Source of the DNA: Terriglobia bacterium
GTDB lineage: Bacteria; Acidobacteriota; Terriglobia; Terriglobales; Acidobacteriaceae
Assembly: GCA_020073565.1 (NCBI GenBank)
Contig: JAIQEY010000036.1
Location: 1 to 63,728, forward strand
Length of the DNA stretch: 63,728 bases
Direction of reading: 5' to 3'
In this document: one piece after another, positions 1 through 10,500 of the stretch
Layout of the letters: each line of letters starts with the position of its first letter
How positions within the stretch are numbered: the first letter of the stretch is position 1
The notes under the pieces: generated by a model
Told to the model about the DNA's origin: nothing
Database searches by the model: none
What the model saw: only the letters and a program-made list of their open reading frames with translations
Translations under genes and position numbers: made by a program

Positions 1-519
1 CTCTCCATCCGGCAACTGGAACATCCCGATCCTGGAACTCTTCGATTCCTCGGCTCCTGTGCTCGACCCACCCCAACTATCGGCTTTTACAACCCACTTC
101 GCACCAATGACTGGGCACTCGCGATGTCTTCACGAATAATGCGGGCTAGCGAACAGTTTCCGGATTAGCCCCTGGTTCGGGCCGCAATCTGCAGATACCT
201 AATGATCCATTGAAAGGCGAGGAAGGGGAGTTCGCCACTCGGGCAGGCCGAACCGGTGCATCAGGTCCGCTTAGCGGGGATCGGCACGGATGGAGTTCGA
301 GCGCTGGGCTGCGCAGGGATTGGGGGATTAGATCTCTGTCCTCGAGGGCATGCCCCATCTCTATATATTCGACTGTCTTATCCCTGTCGGGTAGCAGTTT
401 CGGAATCTCGTACCGAAGGGGCGATCCAGATGATAACGGTTTCTCATTGACGCCACCAGGGATCGAGAGGACAATCGCAGCCGTCAGTTCGGGGTCAAGA
501 AAAAGAGATCCGGCATCAA
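1..519. other. Intergenic leader, no gene recognised
   Basis: Short open frames on both strands here have no recognisable domain, no convincing ribosome binding site and overlap each other. The stretch probably holds the promoter region of the downstream CpaF-type ATPase, but no promoter can be named with confidence. Confidence 0.5.
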
Positions 520-1881
520 ATGGCGACTCCGCCGGTCACGAGCCCGTTGATCTCAGATGATCCAAAGAAAAGAGGCGGTCTGGACTTCCGCGTCTATCAG
601 GACCTAAAGATCGGAATCCATCGCGAGCTACTGAACCACGTCGATCTGGAGAAAGTAGCGACGCAACGCGACGACGACACCCGGCGCGAGGTGTACGCGG
701 TGATTCAGGCACTGGCGTCGGATTTGAAGACGCCTCTGAGCGCTCCGGAGAAAGAGCGGCTTTCGCTCGAAGTGCTGGACGAGGTCTTCCGTCTGGGCCC
801 GCTGGAACCGCTGCTCCAGGATCCGACCATCAGCGACATCCTGGTGAACGGCGCCAAAGAGGTCTACATCGAGCGCGCGGGCGTCCTGGAAGAATCCGGG
901 ATCCTATTCAAGGACAACGCCCATCTGATGCGCATTATCGACAAGATCGTATCCGCGGTCGGGCGGCGGGTGGACGAATCTTCGCCCATGGTGGACGCAC
1001 GCCTCGCCGACGGATCCCGCGTGAACGTGGTCATTCCTCCGGTCGCGGTTGACGGTCCACATCTTTCGATACGGCGCTTCGGGCACATCCCGATCACCGA
1101 GCACGATCTGCTGGCCACCCAGACGCTGACGCAACCAATGCTGGAGTTGCTGCGCGGCGCCGTAAAAGCTCGTCTCAACATCATTGTGTCCGGCGGCACC
1201 GGTGCGGGAAAGACGACGCTGCTGAATGTGCTCTCCGGCTACATCTCCGAAAAGGAGCGAATCGTCACGATTGAGGATTCTGCGGAATTGCAGTTGAAGC
1301 AACGGCACGTGGTTCGGCTGGAATGCCGTCCGGCCAACGCGGACGGCAAAGGCGCCATCATGCAACGGCAACTAGTGGTCAACAGCTTGCGTATGCGGCC
1401 CAATCGCATCGTCGTCGGCGAGGTCCGGAGCGACGAAGCGCTCGACATGTTGCAGGCCATGAACACCGGCCACGACGGCTCGCTGACCACGGTCCACGCT
1501 AATAGTCCGCGGGATGCGATTGCTCGCCTGGAGACCATGGTGATGATGGGCAATGTGAATTTGCCCGAAAAAGCCATCCGCAAACAGATCGCGTCCGCGG
1601 TTACGCTAGTGGTGCAGGTGGCCCGCTTCAATGATGGCACCCGGCGTTTGACGCACATCACCGAGATCGCCGGAATGGAAGGCGACCTCATCAGCATGCA
1701 GGATGTGTTCGTGTTCGAGAAGCAGGGAGTTTCGTCCGAAGGCCGCACGCTGGGGACGTTCACTGCTACTGGCATCCGGCCAAGATGTGAGGAAAAACTT
1801 CAAGCCTGCGGCATTTCGCTGCCGGCGAACTTCTTCGAGCAGTCGGTCAAGTATCAGCGCGGTCAGCGGGATAGGAGGTAG
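520..1881 (+). CDS. cpaF: CpaF/TadA-family type II/IV secretion ATPase
   Basis: This 453-residue protein is a cytoplasmic hexameric ATPase of the CpaF/TadA family, which powers tight-adherence (Flp) pilus assembly or related secretion. Visible motifs: Walker [10 protein letters not shown] at about 225-233, Asp box IEDSAEL at 251-257, Walker B-like RIVVGEVR at 296-303, and the His box [15 protein letters not shown] at 317-330. The N-terminal domain contains the usual [20 protein letters not shown] stretch near 92-111. The length is normal for the family. The ATG start has only a weak AAGAGA-like ribosome site. No other tad/cpa genes follow; the next gene is an unrelated secreted protein 525 nt away, so any partners must lie upstream of the window or elsewhere. 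Confidence 0.92.
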   Translation: MATPPVTSPLISDDPKKRGGLDFRVYQDLKIGIHRELLNHVDLEKVATQRDDDTRREVYAVIQALASDLKTPLSAPEKERLSLEVLDEVFRLGPLEPLLQDPTISDILVNGAKEVYIERAGVLEESGILFKDNAHLMRIIDKIVSAVGRRVDESSPMVDARLADGSRVNVVIPPVAVDGPHLSIRRFGHIPITEHDLLATQTLTQPMLELLRGAVKARLNIIVSGGTGAGKTTLLNVLSGYISEKERIVTIEDSAELQLKQRHVVRLECRPANADGKGAIMQRQLVVNSLRMRPNRIVVGEVRSDEALDMLQAMNTGHDGSLTTVHANSPRDAIARLETMVMMGNVNLPEKAIRKQIASAVTLVVQVARFNDGTRRLTHITEIAGMEGDLISMQDVFVFEKQGVSSEGRTLGTFTATGIRPRCEEKLQACGISLPANFFEQSVKYQRGQRDRR

Positions 1882-1892
1882 AGCAATCCGAG

Positions 1893-1923
1893 ACTGGACT
1901 CCCTGTGCACTAACTAGTCCAGT
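1893..1923 (+). repeat. Inverted repeat just after cpaF
   Basis: ACTGGACT (1893-1900) and AGTCCAGT (1916-1923) form an 8-bp perfect stem with a 15-nt loop, 11 nt after the cpaF stop codon. No T-run follows, so termination is uncertain; it may stabilise the 3' end. Confidence 0.4.
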
Positions 1924-2075
1924 TGGGGCGGGCAGAGGAACTTGGCACGTGGGTTTGGCGGCGTGCGGGGGCGACCTTATCGGCCCGGTGCGCCGAGCGG
2001 AAGCCGACAGCAGAGGCAATCTGGCATACATTCGAAGCCCAAAAAGGGAACCCGAACCTAGATTCCCATTTTGGC

Positions 2076-2104
2076 CCGACTACCATAGTCGGTCTCTTTT
2101 TTCT
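2076..2104 (+). terminator. Rho-independent terminator downstream of cpaF
   Basis: CCGACTA (2076-2082), loop CCA, TAGTCGG (2086-2092) gives a perfect 7-bp stem. It is followed at once by TCTCTTTTTT, a good U-tract. It lies about 195 nt after cpaF and 300 nt before the next gene, separating the two transcription units. Confidence 0.65.
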
Positions 2105-2406
2105 TCGCCTCGTTCTCGATGAAGTAGAGCTACACTGGTCTCGTTCCCGCTTCCCCGAAGAGCAACCTTGAGCGCGGGATGCAACACCCCTCGAAGCGAG
2201 ATCCCCGCCCCGTGGCGGCGAATCAGTCTCTCAGAAGCGCGTGATCGCGTTTGCTCCCCCTATCTAGCGCGCTCCGCGCGTGTGCTTCCAGCAACCCCTC
2301 GGGACGAGTGCAATCGTTTGGGACGCAGTTGCTTCCCCGTAGTCCTTCGCCTTCACCAGGGCGAAGCCCGACGGAATCACGCCAGAGTTCTGAGGAGGAA
2401 ATTGTC

Positions 2407-5400
2407 ATGTGGACTCTCAACAACCAGCACAAGGTGCGAGTCATCGTGCAGTTCTCCCTAGCCATCTTCCAGATCGTCATCTGTGTGGGGCTCACGGAGG
2501 CAGCCACGATTCCAACGGGAACAGATCCCCAAGCTGTGGCAGTGAACCCGGTAACCAACAAAATCTATGTCGTGAACAGTGCCAGCAACAACGTCACCGT
2601 GATCGACGGGGCGACCAATGCCACCCAGACAATCACTGCTGGATATAACGCAGGGGCGGTGGCAGTGAACCCTGCGACTAATAAAATCTATGTGGCAAAC
2701 TACTATGGTAATAGCGTAACGGTGATTGACGGAGCGACCAACGCGACCCAGTCGGTGGCAGTCGGGACCTATCCGGTCGCCTTGGCGGTGAACCCGGTGA
2801 CCAACAAGATCTATGTCGCCAACAACGGCACCAACAATGTCACCGTGATCGATGGCGCGACAAATTCCACACAGAGCGTGCCTGTGAAATCCTATCCCAT
2901 CGCCGTAGCTGTGAATCCGGCGACGAACAAGATCTATGTCAGCAACTACAATAGCAATAATCTCACGGTGATCGACGGAGCGACCAATTCAACCACGACG
3001 GTCACCGATGCCAACGCCGTCCACCCCAACATCGTGGCGGTCAACCCGGTTACCAACAAGATCTATGTCAGCAACTATGGCAGTAACAACGTTACGGTAA
3101 TCAATGGGGCGACCAATACAACCCAAACTGTAACCGCAGGAGCCAGTCCCGGCGCCGTAGTGGTGAATCCGTTGACCAACAAGATCTACGTCACCAATCA
3201 AGTTGCCAATGTCACCGTGATTGATGGAGCGACAAATTCAACCACCACGATCTTCACCGTGGGCGCACTCACGGACGCGGCCTTGAATCCGTTGACCAAC
3301 AAGATCTATGTAAGCAGCTCCAACAGTAATAACGTCACGGTGATTGATGGAGCAACCAATGCCACCCAGACCATCGCGGTAGGAAACACTCCTGTAGCCG
3401 TGGCAGCGAACCCCGTGACCAACAAAATCTACGTGGCGAACGCCGTCAGTAATAATGTCACAGCGCTGGATGGAGCCACCAACTCGACGCAAACCGTAAC
3501 TTTCGCTTCTCGATATGATCACCCCGTAGACGTGGCCGTAAACCCCGTGACCAACAAGATTTACGTTGCCGACATGGCCGCTAACTATGTCACGGTCATC
3601 GATGGAGCCACCAATACATTCCAGAATGTAGGTGTGGGATCGAACCCGAATGCGTTGGCGGTGGATTCGTTGGCGAATGCGATCTACGTCACGGTTGGTG
3701 GGACCGGTTCTCTGGTCATGATCAACGGCGCAACCAACGGAACTGTAGTCTATCCTGTCGGTGCATACCCTGACGCCGTCGCCTTGAACCCGGTGAACAA
3801 CAGGATCTACGTTGCGAATAGAAACAGCAACAACGTGACTGTCCTGGGGTTTGGATTCTGGACGGTGCCGACGGGCTCCTCGCCGATCGCCGTTGCCGTG
3901 AACCCGGCGACGAACAAGATCTATGTTGCCTGCTACTACAACGTCACGGTGATTGATGGCGGCACGAATGCGACTCAAGCGATACCTATCGGCGGGAACC
4001 CTTCTTCCCTGGCGGTAAACCCTGTAACGAACAAGATCTACGTCGCTACCGATCATCCCGGTGTTACCGTAATCGATGGCGCTACCAACACGACCCAGAC
4101 GGTAACTGTAGGCGCGACTCCGTACGACGTGGCCGTGAACCCGATCACCAACAAGATCTATGTTGCAAACTACGCCAGCAACAATGTCACGGTCATCGAT
4201 GGCGCTAGCAATGCCACCCTCACCGTGGCAACGGGAACCGGACCCCGCGCTGTGGCCGTCAACCCCGTGTCCAACAAAATCTATGTCGCGAACTCCGGCA
4301 GCAACGATGTTACGGTCATCGATGGCATTACCAATACCACCCTCACTGTGGTTGCCGGAACCAGTCCTAGAACGCTGGCAGTGAATCCGATGTCCAACAA
4401 GATCTACGTGGGCAACTATGAGCCCAGCACCGTGACGGTTGTGTCCGAACAGGACATCAGCCCCTTCTTGAACATTGACACCGAGATCGAGAAACTGCCG
4501 CAGGACCATACTGTAGAACGCACTCCCCTTTTCAGTCTCAGTGCGCAGGATCAGCTCGTCGGTGGACCCGTCCAAGCCCTCTACTACCAACTCGACACCT
4601 GGCAGGGACCGTGGATTGCAGCCGACAGTCTTGGCTCGGGGAGATTCAGTGGCAGGACACCACCATTGATTCTGGGTATGCACATTCTCTATGCGTTCGC
4701 CACCGATGGCCAGGATGCCAACTCCACCGGGCCGGCTCAACAACTGATCGGCAGCATGGCCGCTTACTTGTTTGACGTGCTCCGGGCCGACACAACGACT
4801 ACGGTTAGCTCAGACCGGAATCCTTCCATCTCAGGAGAATCGGTCACTTTCACCGCGTACGTAACGCCCACGCCTCCGGCTTCGGGTGCACCCACAGGAA
4901 ACGCGACCTTCTATCTAGACGACGCACCGGTTAGTACGGTTGTGCTGGACGGAACCGGCCATGCGTCCTACGCTACATCCGCAATCACAACGGGATTGCA
5001 CTCCATCTACGCCAGCTACGCGGGGAATGCCGATTTCCTGCCAAGTGAATCCGATTACCTCTATCAGACCGTCAATGCAACTACCTTCACTTTTCTCAGT
5101 TCGAGTCACAATCCGTCGAATCCGGGAGAGTCGGTGACCTTCACAGCCTTCGTAACCGTCAACGCCCCCGGTTCGGGCAATCCCACCGGGAGCGTCACGT
5201 TCTATGACGGCAACGCGGTGATGGGCACCGTAACGCTGGACGGAACCGGTCATGCCTTCTACAGCACCTCATCGCTCGCGCCCGGTTCGCACAACTTGAC
5301 CGCCAGCTACGGTGGGGACACGATCTTCATGTCCAGTACCTCTGCGGTATTGATTCAGCTGGTGGGTACCCCACCCACCGTCACGCTCTCTCCCAGCTCG

Positions 5401-6294
5401 CTCGGTTTTGGCAATCAGGCCATTAACACGACCAGCGTTGCCAAGGCGGTGACGTTGACCAACACGGGCGCGGTGGTTCTGAACATCAGCAGCGTCACTA
5501 TCAGTGGTAGCTTCTCCGTCGCCTCGACCACGTGCGGAGCCACGCTGGCTGCGGCTGCAAAATGCAAGGCGAATGTCACCTTCACCCCCACCGTGCTGGG
5601 CACGCTGACGGGGACGTTGACCTTCATCGACAACGCGTCCAACAGCCCGCAGACGGTGCCCCTTTCAGGCACGGGTGTTCTGCCAGTGACGCTGACCCCG
5701 GCCACCGCCACTTACGCGACGCAGGCGGTGGGCACGACCAGCCCGCCGAAGGCGTTTACACTGACCAACAACCAGACCGTTGTGCTGACCAGCATCGCAA
5801 TCTCAACGACTGGAGACTTCGCCGTGTCGGCGACAACCTGCACGACGAGCCTGGCGGCCAAGGGCAAGTGCACGATCAGCGTGACGTTTGCGCCGACGGC
5901 AACAGGAACGAGGACGGGGACGCTCAACGTGAGCGACACAGCCAACAACAGCCCGCAGACGGTGGCGCTGACGGGCACGGGTGTTTTGCCAGCGACGCTG
6001 ACCCCGGCCACAGCCACTTACGTGGCGCAGGCGGTGGGCACGACCAGTCCGCCGAAGACGTTCACCTTGACCAACAAACAGACCGTGGCGCTGACCGGCA
6101 TCGCGATCTCGACGAGCGGAGACTTCTCGGTGTCGGCGACGACCTGCACCGCGAACCTGGCGGCCAAGGCGAAATGCACGATCAGCGTCGTGTTCACACC
6201 GACAGCAACCGGCAAGCGCACGGGGCAAGTGAGCGTGAGCGACAGTGCCAGCAACAGCCCGCAGACTTCGAATCTAGTGGGCACGGGAAAGTAA
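2407..6294 (+). CDS. Secreted YVTN beta-propeller protein with Ig-like and ASH-like C-terminal domains
   Basis: A 1295-residue exported protein. The ATG at 2407 is chosen because GAGGAGG precedes it and the first ~32 residues form a signal peptide; the open frame extends 52 codons upstream without such features. Residues ~34-680 hold sixteen ~42-residue YVTN blades with core VAVNPVTNKIYVAN...NVTVIDGATN; fourteen keep NKIYV, two read NAIYV and NRIYV. A spacer of ~115 residues follows, then two Ig-like (Big_3-type) domains at ~795-985, then three choice-of-anchor D/ASH-like domains to the C-terminus. Sixteen blades suit two propellers. Such proteins are thought to act at the cell surface in adhesion or matrix roles, but no ligand can be inferred. 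A strong terminator follows. Confidence 0.88.
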   Translation: MWTLNNQHKVRVIVQFSLAIFQIVICVGLTEAATIPTGTDPQAVAVNPVTNKIYVVNSASNNVTVIDGATNATQTITAGYNAGAVAVNPATNKIYVANYYGNSVTVIDGATNATQSVAVGTYPVALAVNPVTNKIYVANNGTNNVTVIDGATNSTQSVPVKSYPIAVAVNPATNKIYVSNYNSNNLTVIDGATNSTTTVTDANAVHPNIVAVNPVTNKIYVSNYGSNNVTVINGATNTTQTVTAGASPGAVVVNPLTNKIYVTNQVANVTVIDGATNSTTTIFTVGALTDAALNPLTNKIYVSSSNSNNVTVIDGATNATQTIAVGNTPVAVAANPVTNKIYVANAVSNNVTALDGATNSTQTVTFASRYDHPVDVAVNPVTNKIYVADMAANYVTVIDGATNTFQNVGVGSNPNALAVDSLANAIYVTVGGTGSLVMINGATNGTVVYPVGAYPDAVALNPVNNRIYVANRNSNNVTVLGFGFWTVPTGSSPIAVAVNPATNKIYVACYYNVTVIDGGTNATQAIPIGGNPSSLAVNPVTNKIYVATDHPGVTVIDGATNTTQTVTVGATPYDVAVNPITNKIYVANYASNNVTVIDGASNATLTVATGTGPRAVAVNPVSNKIYVANSGSNDVTVIDGITNTTLTVVAGTSPRTLAVNPMSNKIYVGNYEPSTVTVVSEQDISPFLNIDTEIEKLPQDHTVERTPLFSLSAQDQLVGGPVQALYYQLDTWQGPWIAADSLGSGRFSGRTPPLILGMHILYAFATDGQDANSTGPAQQLIGSMAAYLFDVLRADTTTTVSSDRNPSISGESVTFTAYVTPTPPASGAPTGNATFYLDDAPVSTVVLDGTGHASYATSAITTGLHSIYASYAGNADFLPSESDYLYQTVNATTFTFLSSSHNPSNPGESVTFTAFVTVNAPGSGNPTGSVTFYDGNAVMGTVTLDGTGHAFYSTSSLAPGSHNLTASYGGDTIFMSSTSAVLIQLVGTPPTVTLSPSSLGFGNQAINTTSVAKAVTLTNTGAVVLNISSVTISGSFSVASTTCGATLAAAAKCKANVTFTPTVLGTLTGTLTFIDNASNSPQTVPLSGTGVLPVTLTPATATYATQAVGTTSPPKAFTLTNNQTVVLTSIAISTTGDFAVSATTCTTSLAAKGKCTISVTFAPTATGTRTGTLNVSDTANNSPQTVALTGTGVLPATLTPATATYVAQAVGTTSPPKTFTLTNKQTVALTGIAISTSGDFSVSATTCTANLAAKAKCTISVVFTPTATGKRTGQVSVSDSASNSPQTSNLVGTGK
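5698..6285 (+). repeat. Tandem ~306-bp ASH-like domain repeat
   Basis: The units beginning near 5698 and 6004 align over about 300 bp with period 306 (102 codons) and high identity by eye. Both encode TPATATY, QAVGTTSPPK, FTLTN and AKxKCTISV. This is a recent intragenic domain duplication. A third, more diverged unit lies just upstream. Confidence 0.7.
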
Positions 6295-6316
6295 GATTAG
6301 TCGGTTGCCACGAACC

Positions 6317-6342
6317 AGCCCCGCAGCGATGCGGGGCTTTTT
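6317..6342 (+). terminator. Rho-independent terminator of the YVTN gene
   Basis: AGCCCCGC (6317-6324), loop AGCGAT, GCGGGGCT (6331-6338) makes an 8-bp GC-rich perfect stem followed by TTTT. It begins 23 nt after the stop codon. Confidence 0.85.
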
Positions 6343-6520
6343 GTTGGACGCTCGTAGACAGTCCCCTTCAGCCATATGGCCGATTGGGAACCCGAGCTCG
6401 CCTCGGATGCGGGCGGCGTCAGGCCCGCGCGATGAAAGCAGCGTAGGAATCCCAAGTCGGGATTCGTCAGGGGCTTTGCTGGTTGGAGGTTTATCATAGT
6501 CAGATCCGAGGGGGGTTGCC

Positions 6521-7492
6521 ATGAAAAGGCGTGAGTTCTTAAAGCTGGGAACGGCGGCTGGTTTGGCAAGCTCGGCCAGAATGCTCGAACCCCTTGCGCA
6601 AGCGGAGCAGGCTGGGGTTACCTCAAAGGCGATTCCGAAAAGGAAGTTAGGCAAGACCGGCGAGGAACTTTCCATCATCGGTTTCGCGGGCATCGTGGTC
6701 ATGGAAAACAGCCCGTCATTTGCGAGCAATATCGTAGCGGAAGCAGTGGACCGGGGGATCAACTACTTTGACGTGGCGCCCACCTATGGCAATGCACAGG
6801 AACGTCTGGGGCCGGCGCTCGAACCCTACCGCAAGAAGGTCTTCCTGGCTTGCAAGCAAGAAGACTGGACTAAGGACGGTTCTGCCAAGTTACTGGACGA
6901 GTCTCTGCGGCTGCTCCGCACCGACCACGTGGATCTCTACCAATTTCACGCGCTGTCAAAGATGTCAGACCTTGAACAGATCTTCGGTCCCAAGGGCGCC
7001 ATCGAAACCTACGAGACTGCCAAAAAGGCGGGCAAGCTGCGTTTCATCGGTTTCTCGGCGCACTCGGTTGAAGTGGCTCTTTCCGCCATGGATCGCTATC
7101 ACTTCGACACGATTCTATTCCCGCTCAACTTTGTCCTTCACTCCCAGGCCAAGTTTGGACCTCAAGTGCTCCAGAAGGCCCGGCAGAAGGAAATGGGTGT
7201 CCTGGCGTTGAAAGGGATGGCCAAGACCACTTGGTCTGCCTCCGAAAAGAGTGGCCACCCCCATCCAAAGTGCTGGTACGAACCAGCGGCCTTCCCGGAG
7301 GAAGCCGCTTTGGGTCTGCGCTGGACGCTATCCCAGCCAGTCACGGCCGCAATTCCTCCCGGCGATGAGAGATACTTCCGGCTGGGGATGGACATCGGTC
7401 AGAATTTCGAACCCATCACGGACGCCGAGCAGCAGCGGCTCCTCGCGGGAGCTGTAGGGGTCAATCCTATTTTCCATCTCGAGGCCGCTTAG
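6521..7492 (+). CDS. Tat-exported aldo/keto reductase
   Basis: This 323-residue protein begins with a twin-arginine signal (KRREFLK, RR at 3-4, then an Ala-rich stretch), so it is predicted to be folded with cofactor and exported by Tat. The rest is an AKR-type TIM barrel. The catalytic tetrad is visible as Asp84 and Tyr89 in NYFDVAPTYG, Lys112 in LACKQED and His143 in LYQFHAL. RKLGKTGEELSIIGFAG near 41-57 matches the usual N-terminal strand. NAD(P)H-dependent carbonyl reduction is the expected reaction; the substrate is unknown. GAGGGGGG lies just before the ATG. It is apparently monocistronic, 40 nt before the TIR-WD40 gene. Confidence 0.9.
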   Translation: MKRREFLKLGTAAGLASSARMLEPLAQAEQAGVTSKAIPKRKLGKTGEELSIIGFAGIVVMENSPSFASNIVAEAVDRGINYFDVAPTYGNAQERLGPALEPYRKKVFLACKQEDWTKDGSAKLLDESLRLLRTDHVDLYQFHALSKMSDLEQIFGPKGAIETYETAKKAGKLRFIGFSAHSVEVALSAMDRYHFDTILFPLNFVLHSQAKFGPQVLQKARQKEMGVLALKGMAKTTWSASEKSGHPHPKCWYEPAAFPEEAALGLRWTLSQPVTAAIPPGDERYFRLGMDIGQNFEPITDAEQQRLLAGAVGVNPIFHLEAA

Positions 7493-7531
7493 TTTGGGTA
7501 GGTCCGTATACTTGGTCAGCATTTCGTTGTT

Positions 7532-10500
7532 ATGCAAGAGATCTTCATTTCGTACGCGCGCAAGGACAAAGACTTCGTCCATAAGTTGCATACTGCGTTA
7601 GCGGCAGCGGGACGCGATACCTGGGTCGATTGGGAGGACATACCTCCCACCACAGAATGGCTGCAGGAGATCTTTGCGGCCCTCGAGGGCGTGCAGGCCG
7701 TCGTATTTGTGGTCAGCCCAGATTCCATTACCTCACCGATGTGCGCAAAAGAGGTTGAGCATGCAGCCAGCCACCACAAGCGGCTCATCCCAGTCGTCAT
7801 CGCGGATGTGAATACAGCTTCCGTCGGGGACGCGGTTGCCAGACTGCAATGGCTATTCTTTCGGCCCCAAGACGATTTCAACGCCGCGTTTGCCAGCTTG
7901 CTGCAAGCCATCGACACTGACATCGACTGGGTACGAACTCATACGCGCCTGCTGACGCGCGCTATTGAGTGGCAGGCGAAACAGCGCGACGCAAGCCTTT
8001 TCCTTCGTGGCAATGATCTGAAGGAAGCCGAAGCATCGATGGTACGCGGAGCTGCGAAGCAGCCGAGCCCGACGGCGCTGCAGTCCGAGTACGTCGCCGC
8101 CAGCCGGCGAGCCGCGGCTCGCCGGCAACGCACGTTGATTGGTGCCCTGGCTTCCGGTCTGGTTATCACCACAGTGTTGGCCGTTACTGCCTGGCGGCAG
8201 CGGCAGGAAGCCATCGCGCAGCGGGACGAAGCGATCCGGCAGCGCAATGCGGTCATGAGTAAGCAACTCGCCGCCTATTCGGAACTTTTGCGGACGCAGA
8301 GTTCCAACCTGCTGGATCGCGCCACGCTGCTCGCCATCGAGGCTGCCCGGCACTCGCCCGGCCCGGAGGCCGATCGTGCTTTGCGCCAAACCCTGGCGAT
8401 CCTGCCGGCGCTTCTCTTCGAGAAGGATCAGCAGAGGCCCATTCAGGCCGTCGCGATCAGTCCCGATGGTGAGCAAGTGGCCAGTGCGGAGGGCGACGCC
8501 GAGGACGGTACGGTCAGTCTGTGGCGAGTAGCAACCGGCGACCTGATCACGGAGAGCAAACTAGTCGGGCCCCTCCATGCCGTGGTGTACAGCCCCGACG
8601 GGACACTGCTTGCAGCCGCCGGCCCGCAGGCTGTGCAGCTGCTATTCCTGCGTGATCATCGGGAACAGAGTCTACTGACAAAGAACACTCGCAGGATGGT
8701 CTTTAGCGCCGACAGCCACCTGCTGATCACTGCTAGTGGTAATGACGTTCAGGTGTGGAACGCTGCCTCGAGCGAACAGATTCGCGTTCTGTCTGTCGGC
8801 GCCAAAGTGCAGGCGATAGCCATCAGTCCAGACTCCAAGCTCGTTGCCGCGGGAGGAGACGACAACATCGTTCATGTGTGGGATCTCGACACCGGCGAGG
8901 TGCGCCTGCGTGGCCAGCACGATCCCGGGGCCGCCTCCATGCCGCTTCGTCTGGGTTCGCGTGACGGCGGTGTCTTTGCGCTGGCCTTTTACAAGGACGG
9001 CAATCACCTGGCATCAGGCGGACAGGACCATAGTGTACGGGTCTGGGACATCACGAGCGGCCGTGAAGTGTTTCGCGGCTACCAGGCCGACTCCGTTTAT
9101 GGTGTTGCCTTCAGTCCGGTGGCTCCGCTGCTAGCCAGTGGCGGCATGGACGGTACTGTTCGTGTGTGGGATCTTTCTAAAGGAGACGAGCGCTACCGCC
9201 TGCAACACGATGGTGTCGTGGACCAAGTGATGTGGGACACACGCGGAAACTTGCTGAGTGTGAGCCTGGATGGCACTGCCCGTCTGTGGGATCCGGCGAC
9301 CGGCAAAGAGCGTGCCAGGATGTTCCATGCCGGTGCGCTTTCCGGGGCCGCGATCGAGAGCAATGGCCGGCACATCGTTACCGCGGGCTACGGCAGCCGA
9401 GAACATACCAGTTCCTTGCGCGTCTGGGACGTAAGCAAGGCCGGGGAAGGGATCCAGTTGCCCCATTCCGATACTCGCGACGTCCAGTTCAGTCCGGATG
9501 GGAAACACCTGGTGACGGTTGGGGAGACCTACTCTGGGCAACTCTGGAAGTTTCCCGAGGGTGATCTGACCGCACAGCTTCCGCATGAAAACTTCGTCCA
9601 GTTCGCCACCTTCAGTCCCGATAGCACGAAGGTCGTCACCAGCGGCTGGGACGGCGCGGCACGTGTCTGGGACGCGAACACAGGTAAGATGCTGGCTGAC
9701 CTGCGGCACGACGGCCGCGTCGGCCAGGTGGTATTCAGTGCGGACGGTCGCCTGCTGGCAACGGCCGGCTGGGCGGACGGCGCCGCCCACCTCTGGGACA
9801 CGGCATCGTGGAAGGAAGTCCGGCGCTTGCTGCATGGTGGGGCGGTGGAAAAACTGCGCCGGTTCGGAGTGCCGAAGGGCGGCGTTCGCTTCCTGACCTT
9901 CTCGCCCGACGGCGCCCTGCTCGCGACCTCGGGCCACGACGGAACCGTGCGCTTGTGGAACCTCCAGACCGGAGATGAGACCTTGCGGCTGGCGCACAAC
10001 GGCTATGCCCAGGATGTGTATTTTTCGCCCGACGGCCGCTATCTGGTGAGCGATTCCGAGAAGGAGTTGGTGGTCTGGTCTCTGCCTTCCGGCAACAGAG
10101 TGACCGCCCTGCAAAAGGAGAGCGATCCTTTCCTGTCGCTGCTCGGACTCAGCCCCGACGGACATTTCGTGTTGCTGAGCAGCCAGGAGGAGAAAGCAGT
10201 CGAGGTGCGAACGATGCCCGACCTGAAGCCCGTCGCCCGCCTGCTCCACGAACATACCGTCTTCTCGGCACGATTCAACCGCGGCGGCACGCGCCTCTTG
10301 ACGGCAAGCCAGGACACGACTGCCCGTTTGTGGGACACAAGCAATTGGCAGGAAGTGACGCGCATGCACACGAATGGCATCGTGTACGAGGCGCGATTCA
10401 GTCCGGATGAGCGCTTCCTTGTCACCGCCTCCGGCGAAGGGTTGGCGCGCGTCTGGATCACTGGCACTGCTGATCTGGCCGCCGCCGCGTGCCAGCGAAT

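Noticed and set aside
210..560. 116-residue plus-strand frame before cpaF
   Set aside because: It overlaps the cpaF start out of frame and has no recognisable domain or ribosome site.
2110..2400. Possible riboswitch (for example c-di-GMP) before the YVTN gene
   Set aside because: No conserved GEMM or other riboswitch core was seen; only short GC-rich inverted repeats.
2500..4440. Regular repeats that could suggest a CRISPR array
   Set aside because: The period is ~126 bp with no unique spacers, and the whole stretch is one open frame of YVTN blades.
3238..4743. 501-residue minus-strand open frame inside the YVTN gene
   Set aside because: It is a codon-bias shadow of the repeated plus-strand blades; it has no domain, signal peptide or ribosome site, and its own repeats mirror those of the real gene.
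5532..6446. 304-residue plus-strand frame overlapping the ASH-like repeats
   Set aside because: It is out of frame with the real protein and shows only repeat-derived His/Asp-rich sequence.
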